Assembly (NCBI GenBank): GCA_039908535.1
Contig: JAMOAW010000055.1
Span: forward strand, 1 to 42,098
Direction of reading: 5' to 3'
Source of the DNA: JAMOAW01 sp039908535
GTDB taxonomy: Bacteria; Pseudomonadota; Magnetococcia; Magnetococcales; JADFZT01
DNA: 42,098 bases
The translations under genes and the position numbers were made by a program. Position 1 is the stretch's first letter. Every line of letters begins with the position of its first letter. Below are positions 8,651 to 16,210 of this stretch, one piece after another. The notes below the pieces were generated by a model. That model worked only from the letters and a program-made list of their open reading frames with translations, was not told the origin of the DNA and did no database searches.

Positions 8651-8853
8651 GGAACCACCACATTTCTTAAGTGTGGACGATGAACGAATGCCTGAACAAA
8701 AAGCAAAGTCAAGACCTTGGGGGATTGCATCCCCCAATCCCCCTGCTTTTTGAAGGAAGCAAAACCGAGGTCAAAATCAAAATCAAAATCAAAATCAAAA
8801 TCAAAATCAAAATCAAAATCAAAATCAAAACCACGGTTAAATGTGCTGCTACC
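8651..8853 (+). mobile_element. Element A (MITE-like), uninterrupted copy with 8-bp target duplication
   Basis: The left end GGAACCACCACATTT and the reverse complement of the right end (GGTAGCAGCACATTT) match at 12 of 15 positions, so they form imperfect terminal inverted repeats. CAATTGAT occurs directly on both sides (8643-8650 and 8854-8861), which looks like an 8-bp target-site duplication. The inside carries a GACCTTGGGGGATTGCATCC hairpin and the TCAAAA tandem tract. There is no transposase, so movement would need one in trans. The same ends occur at 30077-30440. Confidence 0.72.
8771..8830 (+). repeat. Simple sequence repeat, (TCAAAA)10
   Basis: Ten uninterrupted copies of TCAAAA. A perfect hexanucleotide tract can change length by slippage. 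Frames across it translate to alternating Asp-Phe or Ile-Lys, which produces spurious ORFs on both strands; neither is believed to be a gene. Confidence 0.95.
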
Positions 8854-8967
8854 CAATTGATTTTTATTGGGGATTTATTCCAAAGGGGTTGTTTTTGATT
8901 TTTTTATTCGTCGGGCATCATGTTCTTTCTACAATAATATAGCAAACTGTCTATAAATTTGTTATTT

Positions 8968-9059
8968 ATGTCTCGGAAAAATAAAAATCAAGACCTTGAG
9001 GGGACTGGGAGATTCATCCCCCAGGGTTTTGATTTTTTTGCCCAAAAGGCATCCTGTTT
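8968..9059 (+). repeat. Family-1 repeat with internal deletion
   Basis: It starts ATGTCTCGGAAAAATA and AATCAAGACCTTGAG, then jumps to GGGGACTGGGAGATTCATCC and ends in CCCAAAAGGCATCCTG. The central G/C stem and the T-run/A-run stem are missing, so about 70 bp of the family unit are lost. Confidence 0.8.
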
Positions 9060-9123
9060 GTAAATTTTTTTTGAGATGGGGGTGTATGGTTGAATCGTGA
9101 TAAAAATACGTGCATAGTCAGTT

Positions 9124-10071
9124 ATGGGGCATGTTGGTCGGGAGGGTTTGGTAGATATGTTGGAGCAGGCTCGACATACGTTATGGTTGGAGGCACAAGC
9201 CATCTTGGCCTTGGCCGAGCGGTTGGACTATCGGTTTGAACAGGCAGTCGAGTTGTTGTATGGGTGTCAGGGGCGGGTGGTGGTGACGGGGATGGGAAAA
9301 TCGGGTTTGATTGGCAGCAAAATAGCCGCAACCCTTTCCAGCACGGGGACGCCTGCCTTTTTTCTTCATCCAGCAGAGGCCAGCCATGGGGATATTGGCA
9401 TGGTAACCCGTCGGGATGTGGTATTGGCGTTGTCCAATAGCGGTGAAACCTGGGAAATTCTTGCTCTGTTGCCGGTGATTAAACGGATGGGGGTGCCTAT
9501 CTTGAGTTTGGTGGGTCGGATGGCCTCTACCTTGGCCCGAGAAAGTGCGGTCGCTTTGGATGTATCGGTGACCCAAGAGGCCTGCCCGCTGGGGTTGGCC
9601 GTGGCACTGGTGGATAAACATGGTTTTAAGGCCGAACAGTTTGCAAAACTTCACCCCGGAGGTAACCTCGGAAAAAGATTGTTGTTGCGGGTGTCGGATT
9701 TAATGCATACTGGTGAACGTATCCCGATGGTTGGGGAGGAGGATAATTTTTCCGTTGCATTACTGGAGATGACCTCCAAACGGTTTGGCATGACTGGCGT
9801 TTGCAATGCCCAAGGGGTGTTGGTGGGGATTGTCACCGATGGCGATGTTCGTCGTTCCTTACTCGCTCAAGAGGGAATAAATAAAATGGATCATTCTGTT
9901 GCCTCTATCATGACCCGTGCACCGCAGACCATCCAGGTTGATGCCTTGGCCGTGGAAGCGGTGCATCGGATGGAGGGGAAAAAAATAACCAGTCTGTTTG
10001 TGATGGCGGATGAAACCCGTTTGGTGGGGGTGATCCATTTGCATGATCTTCTCAAGGCAGGTCTTATGTGA
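9124..10071 (+). CDS. kdsD: Arabinose-5-phosphate isomerase (KdsD/KpsF), with an internal 16-residue deletion
   Basis: 315 residues: SIS domain (~1-200) then two CBS domains (~200-315). It interconverts ribulose-5-P and arabinose-5-P for KDO synthesis. Seen: VVVTGMGKSGLIG, FLHPAEASHGDIGM, ALSNSGETWE, the junction EACPLGL-AVALVD, LHPGGNLGKRLLLRV and VSDLMHTG. In E. coli KdsD the EACPLGL motif is followed by a conserved stretch of 16 residues (APTSSTT...GDAL) before AVALL. Here those residues are absent while the frame is kept (junction near 9593-9602). The loss removes the conserved TSST segment of the SIS fold, so activity is doubtful. The start could also be ATG 9157. The stop overlaps the GTG start of kdsC. 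Confidence 0.88.
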   Translation: MGHVGREGLVDMLEQARHTLWLEAQAILALAERLDYRFEQAVELLYGCQGRVVVTGMGKSGLIGSKIAATLSSTGTPAFFLHPAEASHGDIGMVTRRDVVLALSNSGETWEILALLPVIKRMGVPILSLVGRMASTLARESAVALDVSVTQEACPLGLAVALVDKHGFKAEQFAKLHPGGNLGKRLLLRVSDLMHTGERIPMVGEEDNFSVALLEMTSKRFGMTGVCNAQGVLVGIVTDGDVRRSLLAQEGINKMDHSVASIMTRAPQTIQVDALAVEAVHRMEGKKITSLFVMADETRLVGVIHLHDLLKAGLM

Positions 10072-10628
10072 GTGAGGCGTTGTTTGATTTAAAGTGGAGT
10101 TTGGCGGTACAAACTCGGGCGCAGGCGGTAAAATTGGTGGCCCTGGATGTGGACGGCGTCTTGACCGATGGGGGGTTATGGTTTAACGATGTCGGGCAGG
10201 AGATGAAACGTTTTTTTGTTCGGGATGGGATGGGAATTCGTTTATTGTTAGAGTCTGGTATCACGGTTGGATGTATTACGGCGCGTCATTCGGATGTGGT
10301 CACCTGCCGAAGTCGGGAACTTGGGTTGAGTTTTTTGCATCAGGGCGTTCATGATAAGTGGGCCTGTTTGCAACAGGAGTTGGCGCAACGGGGGTTGGAT
10401 GCCAGTCAATGTGCGTATATGGGCGATGACTTGATTGATTTGCCAGTGTTGATTCGGGTGGGACTGGCTTGTGCTCCTGTCGATGCCGACCTAGAGGTGC
10501 GTTCTCGAGTGCATTGGGTGGCCTCAAAATCGAGTGGAGCAGGGGCAGTGCGGGAATTGGCAGAAGGAATTCTTAAAATTCAAGGCAATTGGCAACAATT
10601 AATGGCGAGGTGGATTGGAAGTGGCTAA
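10068..10628 (+). CDS. kdsC: 3-deoxy-D-manno-octulosonate-8-phosphate phosphatase
   Basis: 186 residues, HAD superfamily, close to the usual KdsC length. Motif I is LVALDVDGVLTDG (nucleophile and second Asp); motif II is in CITARHS; motif III/IV is Lys in HDKW and YMGDDLIDLPVL. It removes the phosphate from KDO-8-P in the cytoplasm as part of LPS inner-core sugar synthesis. The GTG start at 10068 overlaps the kdsD stop (GTGA), so it is translationally coupled. No defect seen, in contrast to its neighbours kdsD and lptA. Confidence 0.93.
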   Translation: MSEALFDLKWSLAVQTRAQAVKLVALDVDGVLTDGGLWFNDVGQEMKRFFVRDGMGIRLLLESGITVGCITARHSDVVTCRSRELGLSFLHQGVHDKWACLQQELAQRGLDASQCAYMGDDLIDLPVLIRVGLACAPVDADLEVRSRVHWVASKSSGAGAVRELAEGILKIQGNWQQLMARWIGSG

Positions 10629-10664
10629 CCTGATTTGTCAGAGGTTTGGCACAGAAGGGTGACC

Positions 10665-11309
10665 ATGCGACACAATCTGCTGAAATATTTTTTTTTAATT
10701 TTTTCTTTATTGATTGTCATCAGTATTGTTTGGTATTTGTGGCAATTTCCTTTGGTATCAGATGGTTTTGAAGAAGAGATTCCGTTAGGTGCGGAGGAGG
10801 GGAGTTTGGTCACTGGCATTCATTTGGTGCAATACGATGTGTTGCAACACCTCCTTTGGACCTTGAATGCACCAAGAGCGCATCGGTATAAAGAGTCGGT
10901 TCCTGGAAAATTGCCGACGGGAGAGAATCAGGGAGAAACGATAGAGGGTGAGAGTGCGGCGATGGGCGGGGTTTTGGTTTATGATCCCATGCTCAAGATA
11001 AATCAAAAGAATGGTTCTCAACTCAGTGTGATGGCGCATCAAGGAAGTGTGGTAGAACAAACTCAGGAGTTGTTCTTTTCTGGAGATGTGCGGGTAGAAG
11101 AGCTTTTTGAGGGCACATTGAATACAGAAAAACTGACGTTTGATGCAAAAAAACGGATACTCTTTACCGATCAAGAGTTTCATTTTGTGGGCAAGCGAGG
11201 TCATTTGCAGGGGGTTGGTATGACTTTTTTTGAGGGGCAACGGCGGTTTGAGGTGAATAATCAAGTGAAAATGGTTTTTCCAGGGGGTTTTGGGAGCCTG
11301 AATAGGTGA
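10665..11309 (+). CDS. lptC: LPS export system protein LptC
   Basis: 214 residues from ATG 10665 (GGGTGA shortly upstream); a TTG at 10635 is a weaker alternative. A single N-terminal membrane helix (LLKYFFLIFSLLIVISIVWYL) is followed by a periplasmic beta-jellyroll-type domain with SLVTGIHLVQYD, LSVMAHQGSVVEQTQELFFSGDV and FDAKKRILFTD, as expected for LptC. It bridges LptBFG in the inner membrane and LptA in the periplasm. Its stop overlaps the lptA start (GTGATG). Identification rests on fold pattern plus position between kdsC and lptA/lptB. Confidence 0.85.
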   Translation: MRHNLLKYFFLIFSLLIVISIVWYLWQFPLVSDGFEEEIPLGAEEGSLVTGIHLVQYDVLQHLLWTLNAPRAHRYKESVPGKLPTGENQGETIEGESAAMGGVLVYDPMLKINQKNGSQLSVMAHQGSVVEQTQELFFSGDVRVEELFEGTLNTEKLTFDAKKRILFTDQEFHFVGKRGHLQGVGMTFFEGQRRFEVNNQVKMVFPGGFGSLNR

Positions 11310-11834
11310 TGATCTGGATGCGCACTGGGAAACCAAGTTGGTATTCTTCTTTGTTTTTTTTATTTTTAATGGTGATGTTGTTGCCATACCCGGTCAAGGG
11401 TTGGGGGGCTGGTACAGAGAATCACAAGCCATTAACGATCACCTCTCAGCGTTTAGAGATGGATGATCAACGTCCGAATGTCGTTGTCTGCGGATACCAT
11501 GACCGTTTATTATGTGGATCTGGGGGCAATAGGAGGGCGAGGCAAAAAGGATCAGATTCTCAAAATTGAGGCCGAAGGTCATGTGCTTTTGCAGCAAGGC
11601 GATTCCAAGGGGACGGCGGAGAGCGTGAACTATTTGGTTGCTAAGCGTACATTGGAGATGATAGGCAACAAAAATAATGCTATTTTACAGCGGGGAGAGG
11701 ATCGTGTTGAAGGCAAACAGTTGCAAGTCTTGTTGGCCCCAGATGGTAAAATTGATAAGGTGACGGGTGGGGGGCAGGTTTCGGTTCGTATCGATCCAGA
11801 TGGTAAGGTGCGTTCCCCTAAGGAGTCTCGGTGA
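11309..11834 (+). pseudogene. lptA: LptA (OstA-like periplasmic LPS carrier), broken by an internal frameshifting deletion
   Basis: Two adjacent frames together make one LptA. From 11309: signal peptide (SLFFLFLMVMLLPYPVKGWGA), then PLTITSQRLEMDDQR. Around 11476-11490 the homology moves to another frame, which reads SADTMTVYYVDLG, LKIEAEGHVLLQQGDSKG and the rest of the OstA domain to TGA 11834. A normal LptA has roughly 15 residues (a VATFSGNVVVTQGD-like strand) between those parts, and these are missing, so a deletion of about 45 bp that is not a multiple of three is likely. As sequenced, the first frame stops at 11569 after 87 residues. LptA is normally essential for LPS export, so either this is an assembly or base error, or another copy exists. 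Confidence 0.82.
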
Positions 11835-12589
11835 CCGAATCTATATTACCGACAGTTTCTACGAATATGGCTTGTTTGCGGGTGGATGGGATTCGCAAGC
11901 GTTTTCGAGGTCGGGATGTGGTCAATCAAGTCAATCTTTCTTTGGATGCAGGCGAGATTGTTGGTCTATTGGGACCCAATGGAGCGGGTAAGACGACTAC
12001 TTTTTATATCGTGGTGGGTCTGATCGCACCAGACGATGGCTCTATTTGGTTGGATGGACGAGAGATTACACAGGAACCTATGTACCGTCGAGCGCGCCGT
12101 GGTATCTCTTATTTACCACAGGAGCCCTCGGTGTTTCGTCGCATGACGGTGCGTGAGAATGTCTTGGCCATTTTAGAAACTTTGCCTTTGACCCGTGGGC
12201 AGAGGTTGGAAAGACTAGAAGAGTTATTGGATGAGTTGGGGATTGCGCATTTAAGTCGGACCATGGGGTATGCCCTCTCTGGTGGTGAACGGCGTCGAGT
12301 TGAAGTGGCACGTGCATTGGCCATTGAACCACGCTATATATTATTGGATGAGCCTTTTGCAGGTGTGGATCCTTTGGCGGTAGATGATATACAATCTATC
12401 ATACGTCATTTAAAAAAAAGGGGGATTGGGACGTTGATTACCGATCATAATGTGCGGGAGACCCTTGGCATTTGTGATCGCGCATATATTCTTTCTGAAG
12501 GGCGCGTGTTGGCCTGTGGAATGCCCGATCAAGTGGTGTGTGATGCGCAAGTACGTAAAATGTACTTAGGAGAAGGTTTTCGATTGTGA
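11831..12589 (+). CDS. lptB: LPS export ABC transporter ATP-binding protein LptB
   Basis: 252 residues. Walker A GPNGAGKTTTF, Q-loop LPQEPSVFRRMTVREN, signature LSGGERRRVEVARAL, Walker B ILLDEPFAGVDPLAV, H-loop LITDHNVRETL and the LptB-like C-terminus are all intact. It energises LptFG to extract LPS from the inner membrane. GTG 11831 overlaps the lptA stop (GTGA); ATG 11867 is an alternative start that removes 12 residues with little homology. lptB is complete although the gene before it is broken. Confidence 0.94.
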   Translation: MTESILPTVSTNMACLRVDGIRKRFRGRDVVNQVNLSLDAGEIVGLLGPNGAGKTTTFYIVVGLIAPDDGSIWLDGREITQEPMYRRARRGISYLPQEPSVFRRMTVRENVLAILETLPLTRGQRLERLEELLDELGIAHLSRTMGYALSGGERRRVEVARALAIEPRYILLDEPFAGVDPLAVDDIQSIIRHLKKRGIGTLITDHNVRETLGICDRAYILSEGRVLACGMPDQVVCDAQVRKMYLGEGFRL

Positions 12590-12678
12590 GTGGGGTGGGG
12601 ATGTTTTATGTTTTTTGTTTTCTAGTAAGGTTTGTTTAATGGATATTTTCTTAAATTTTGGCACCGATAAGGAATGTC

Positions 12679-14169
12679 ATGGCACTAGGGCTTGAACTGA
12701 AACTACGCATGGGGCTACAACTGGTGATGACGCCCCAGTTGCAGATGGCCATTCGTCTGTTGCAGATGTCTAGTTTGGAATTGGCGGATTACCTGCAAGA
12801 GGAGTTGGAAAAAAATCCACTTTTGGAGAGGGTCGATGAGGATGGGGTGGACTCTGATTTTGGTCCAGAGGAGAGTCGCATTGAGACAGAGACTTCTCGT
12901 TTGGAGCCCGTCAAAATAGAGGAGGAACCCGTTGATTTTACATCAAGTGACACCTATCAACTGGACGAACTCCAGGTGGATGCCGACTGGACCGATATCT
13001 ATGGAGATAATGCCGGTTCTAGTTATGACAATCCCTCTTCAAGTAGCGAAACGCCTCCTTTGGAGAACACCCTTTCTCGTGGGGAGTCATTGGCGGATCA
13101 TTTAACGTGGCAGTTGAATTTATCGGTTTTAAATGAACGAGAGCGGACTTTGGGTTTGGCGATCATTGACGCCATTGATGACAATGGCTATTTGACTACT
13201 GAACTTTCCAGCTTGGCGGAGATGGTTGAAGCCACTTTAGATGAATTGGAAGATGTATTGGTATTGGTTCAATCTTTTGAGCCACCGGGAATTGCGGCGC
13301 GTAATTTGGCGGAATGTTTATATTTGCAACTGAAAAATTTAAAGCTTGCCCGTCACCCTTACACAGGTTTGTTGGACAATTTAGAAGATTTGGCACGGCG
13401 TGATTTTCGTAAGTTACGTCGGGTATTGAAACTGGATGAAGCCGAGTTGACGGCGGCCATCGCGGTGATTCACTCTCTCAACCCCAAGCCTGGTTTGGCT
13501 TTTGGCAGTGATCATGCCAATTATGTGGCACCAGATGTCTATGTACGCAAAGTGGATGATCAATGGATTGTCGAAATCAATCCTGATAATGTTCCTAAGC
13601 TGCGGGTGAACCGAGAATATCAAAATGCGTTGGGGGAGAACATCTCTCCACAGGACAAACGTTTTTTGTCTGATAATGCCCGCAATGCCCAGTGGTTGAT
13701 TAAAAGTTTGGAACAACGTTCAAGCACCATTTATCGGGTGGCGGAGAGTATAGTTCGGTTTCAGCAAGATTTTTTAGAATTTGGCCAGGAACATCTCAAA
13801 CCGCTTATTTTAAAAGATGTTGCGGATGACATCGGGGTCCACGAATCGACGACTTCGCGGGTGACCAGCAATAAATATATGCACACGCCACGGGGTATCT
13901 TTGAGTTAAAATATTTCTTCTCTTCTTCCTTGTCCTCTTCTAATTCTTCCACTAATTTAAACGATATGCACTCTTCGGAGGCGGTTAAATTTAAGATTCG
14001 CAAATTGGTGGATGGCGAATCGACCAAGCGTCCACTTTCCGATGAGAAATTGGCCAAGCTGCTTCAGGAACAGGGGATTGAGGTGGCGCGTCGGACTGTG
14101 GCAAAATATCGAGATGCGTTAGGTATTCCCTCCTCTTCTAGGCGCAAGCAATTGGGACCGAATCGTTAA
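12679..14169 (+). CDS. rpoN: RNA polymerase sigma-54 factor
   Basis: 496 residues. Region I is glutamine/leucine-rich (LRMGLQLVMTPQLQMAIRLL), region II is acidic, the core-binding and HTH part contains DIGVHESTTSRVTSNKYMHT, and the RpoN box ARRTVAKYR is near the C-terminus. ATG 12679 is preferred because AAGGA lies a few bases upstream; a TTG at 12658 is possible. A serine-rich insert (FFSSSLSSSNSSTN) follows the HTH, as in many RpoN proteins. It follows lptB, the standard proteobacterial order. The hibernation factor gene hpf, usually next, is absent, and ptsN follows directly. Confidence 0.95.
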   Translation: MALGLELKLRMGLQLVMTPQLQMAIRLLQMSSLELADYLQEELEKNPLLERVDEDGVDSDFGPEESRIETETSRLEPVKIEEEPVDFTSSDTYQLDELQVDADWTDIYGDNAGSSYDNPSSSSETPPLENTLSRGESLADHLTWQLNLSVLNERERTLGLAIIDAIDDNGYLTTELSSLAEMVEATLDELEDVLVLVQSFEPPGIAARNLAECLYLQLKNLKLARHPYTGLLDNLEDLARRDFRKLRRVLKLDEAELTAAIAVIHSLNPKPGLAFGSDHANYVAPDVYVRKVDDQWIVEINPDNVPKLRVNREYQNALGENISPQDKRFLSDNARNAQWLIKSLEQRSSTIYRVAESIVRFQQDFLEFGQEHLKPLILKDVADDIGVHESTTSRVTSNKYMHTPRGIFELKYFFSSSLSSSNSSTNLNDMHSSEAVKFKIRKLVDGESTKRPLSDEKLAKLLQEQGIEVARRTVAKYRDALGIPSSSRRKQLGPNR

Positions 14170-14261
14170 TCGGGGTTTGTTTGGCATGATGGGGGTACCG
14201 CGCACGTGATGTTGTTTTTTATCGTTGTGGATGAATTCTCTTGACACAGAAGAATCATAAC

Positions 14262-14735
14262 ATGCAGATGGCGCAAATACTGACAGAATCACGGGTGGTT
14301 TCTGATTTGTCGGTTGTTGAAAAGAGGGAGATTTTGGCATATCTGGCTGGATTGTTTGTGCTGGATATTCCTGGTGTTGGGAAAAAGCAGATTTTGCACG
14401 AATTTTTAGAACGTGAGCGGGTTGGAACAACTGGGATAGGAATGGGAATTGCAATTCCTCATGCCAAACTTCCTGGTTTGGTTTATCCGTTGGTGGCGTT
14501 GGGTCGGTCGGTTCGTGGGGTAGATTTTGATGCGATGGATGGGGGTAAAGTGCATTTGATTGTGGCATTGATCTCTCCATTGGCCCAGACAACCGAGGGT
14601 ACCAAAATTCATTTAGAGGCTCTGACAGCGATTTCACGTCTATTGCGCAGTCCATCCAATCGGAGACGTCTGTTGGAGGCTCCTGATCAAAAGGCGTTGT
14701 TTCATGCCGCATTGGCTCCTCCTTCCATAGATTGA
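14262..14735 (+). CDS. ptsN: PTS IIA-like nitrogen-regulatory protein
   Basis: 157 residues from ATG 14262 (TTG 14241 and ATG 14268 are alternatives). The phosphorylation histidine lies in GIGMGIAIPHAKLPGL, the EIIA-Ntr motif. The rest follows the family: ILTESRVVSDL at the N-terminus and HLEALTAISRLLRSP near the C-terminus. It receives phosphate from EI and HPr, both encoded just downstream, and regulates rather than transports. It ends 9 bp before rapZ. Confidence 0.9.
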   Translation: MQMAQILTESRVVSDLSVVEKREILAYLAGLFVLDIPGVGKKQILHEFLERERVGTTGIGMGIAIPHAKLPGLVYPLVALGRSVRGVDFDAMDGGKVHLIVALISPLAQTTEGTKIHLEALTAISRLLRSPSNRRRLLEAPDQKALFHAALAPPSID

Positions 14736-14744
14736 GAAGTTTTT

Positions 14745-15650
14745 ATGAACGGACCGAAAAAAATAGAGCATTTAATTTTGCTGGCGGGTATGTCTGGTGC
14801 GGGTAAGTCGAGTGCTTTGAAATATTTAGAGGATATAGGCTATTTATGGATAGATAATCCTCCTTTGGGGAGTATTCCTTCTTTGGTAGAGGATATCGCC
14901 GAGAGGGGTGAGGAGGGAAGTCGGCATTTGGCGATTGGCATACATGTGCGCAGTCAGATCTGTTTGTCGAGTCTTAAATCGATTCGTGAGGGGATTGAAA
15001 GGCTTACTTTTCGGTTGGAGATGGTCTACATAGAGGCCAATTTTGAACGTCTGGTCAGTCGGTATCGAGAGACTCGACGGCGGCATCCTTTGGCGGACAA
15101 TCGGACCGTTCGGGAGGCAATTCAATTAGAAGCGAATTATTTACAGGATTTACGTCAATCGGCCGATTTTATTATTGACACCTCGGATATGAGTATTCAT
15201 CAACTCAAAGATCGTATGAACAAGTTGTTTCAACGGGATACGAATAGAGTTGATATGGTTTTGATTTTGCGTTCCTTTGGGTTTAAATATGGGATGCGTA
15301 CCGATGCAGACATGGTTTTAGATGGCCGTTTTTTGCCCAATCCTCACTATGATCCTGCTTTGCGTTTATTGACTGGTCTGGATGGTCCGGTTCGGAATTT
15401 TTTGGATCATGATGGGGAGACTCGGATTTTTTTAGATCGGATGCATTCTTTGTTTGAATATTTAATTCCATGTTATATAGCGGAAAAAAAGCGGTATTTT
15501 ACGGTAGATATTGGTTGTACAGGGGGGCGTCATCGTTCAGTATATATTGTGGAATGTTTGGCAACTCTTTTAAAGGGGATGGCTGGGATTCGTGTGATGG
15601 TTCAACATCAGGATATGGATCGGACCGTTTTGCAGCCAAGTGGGGATTAA
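14745..15650 (+). CDS. rapZ: RNase adapter protein RapZ (P-loop)
   Basis: 301 residues. Walker A is LLAGMSGAGKSSALKYLED, followed by GYLWIDNPPL, then the characteristic ETRRRHPLA, SFGFKYGMRTDADMVLDGRFLPNP and FTVDIGCTGGRHRSVYIVE near the C-terminus. In enterics RapZ directs RNase E to the sRNA GlmZ and so controls amino-sugar synthesis; in other lineages its role is less certain. It sits between ptsN and ptsH, the common proteobacterial order. Complete, no defects seen. Confidence 0.94.
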   Translation: MNGPKKIEHLILLAGMSGAGKSSALKYLEDIGYLWIDNPPLGSIPSLVEDIAERGEEGSRHLAIGIHVRSQICLSSLKSIREGIERLTFRLEMVYIEANFERLVSRYRETRRRHPLADNRTVREAIQLEANYLQDLRQSADFIIDTSDMSIHQLKDRMNKLFQRDTNRVDMVLILRSFGFKYGMRTDADMVLDGRFLPNPHYDPALRLLTGLDGPVRNFLDHDGETRIFLDRMHSLFEYLIPCYIAEKKRYFTVDIGCTGGRHRSVYIVECLATLLKGMAGIRVMVQHQDMDRTVLQPSGD

Positions 15651-15653
15651 TTT

Positions 15654-15748
15654 ATGTTTCGGAAGAATAAAAACTAAAGAGCGTGGGGGGGGGCAAATCG
15701 CTCTCCACGGGTTTGGTTTTTGATTTTTTTTCCGAAGGGCATCTGTTC
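15654..15748 (+). repeat. Family-1 repeat, shortened copy (tandem with next)
   Basis: It starts ATGTTTCGGAAGAATA 3 bp after the rapZ stop and ends CCGAAGGGCATCTGTTC. The central stems are reduced to GTGGGGGGGGGC and CTCTCCACGGG. It is joined head-to-tail with no gap to a full copy, so the pair is a tandem. Confidence 0.8.
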
Positions 15749-15910
15749 ATGTATCGGAAAAATAAAAATCAAGACCTTGGGGGGCGGAGAACCGCCCCCC
15801 AATTCCCCACCCTTTTTTTTTAATTCTTAAAAAAAGAGGGGGGTCTGGGGGATTCATCCCCCAGAGTTTGGCATTTGATTTTTTTTTTTTGCCCGAAGGG
15901 CTTCATGTTC
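15749..15910 (+). repeat. Family-1 repeat, full copy upstream of ptsH
   Basis: Complete unit with the perfect GGGGGGCGGAGAACCGCCCC stem, the GTCTGGGGGATTCATCCCC stem and the terminal GCCCGAAGGGCTTCATGTT. Its end lies 4 bp before the AAGGGA ribosome-binding site of ptsH, so the repeat forms the 5' leader of that gene if transcription starts upstream. Confidence 0.92.
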
Positions 15911-15928
15911 TTTTAAGGGATAGAGTTG

Positions 15929-16210
15929 GTGTCAGAAATCAGGGTAACGATTGCCAATCGGTTGGGAATGCATGCGCGAGCGGCGGCCTGTTTTGTTCAG
16001 GAGGCGAGTCGTTTTCAATCGGAAGTTTGGTTGATCAAGGATGGCAACAAGGTGGATGGCAAGAGCATGATGAGTGTCATGATGTTGGCGGCGGCCAAAG
16101 GGGATCGGGTGATTTTGGGAGCGCAAGGGGAGGATGAAGAGCAGGCCTTGTTGATTTTGAGTCGTCTGATCGGTGAAAAATTTGGTGAGGATCGAAAAGG
16201 AGTTGATTAA
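15929..16210 (+). CDS. ptsH: Phosphocarrier protein HPr
   Basis: 93 residues from GTG 15929. AAGGGA at 15915-15920 gives 8-nt spacing to this GTG, which favours it over the TTG immediately upstream. The active-site histidine is in NRLGMHARAAACF and the regulatory-serine region is DGKSMMSVMMLAA. It carries phosphate from EI to EIIA-Ntr. The 3' end overlaps the longest version of ptsI by 38 bp. Confidence 0.93.
   Translation: MSEIRVTIANRLGMHARAAACFVQEASRFQSEVWLIKDGNKVDGKSMMSVMMLAAAKGDRVILGAQGEDEEQALLILSRLIGEKFGEDRKGVD

Larger units (their letters stand above)
8409..9123. other. Gene-free, repeat-filled intergenic region
   Basis: No credible gene. It holds a 203-bp TIR-bounded element (8651-8853) with a hexanucleotide tandem tract, the tail end of a family-1 unit at ~8879-8925 (ending GTCGGGCATCATGTTC), and an internally deleted family-1 copy at 8968-9059. 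It separates divergent transcription of the CHASE2 gene (leftward) and kdsD (rightward), so promoters for both must lie here, but none is clear enough to call. Confidence 0.6.

Noticed and set aside
8771..8830. CRISPR array
   Set aside because: The tandem hexamers and family-1 copies have no spacer/repeat alternation of CRISPR type and no cas genes are present.
8671..8898. ORFs across the hexanucleotide tract on both strands
   Set aside because: They only translate the TCAAAA repeat (Ile-Lys or Asp-Phe alternation) and mobile-element ends.
14119..14712. Long antisense ORFs opposite ptsN and others (also 10785-11387, 20172-20786, 31141-31608)
   Set aside because: All are shadows of well-identified genes on the other strand with His/Pro/Gln/Thr-rich meaningless sequence.
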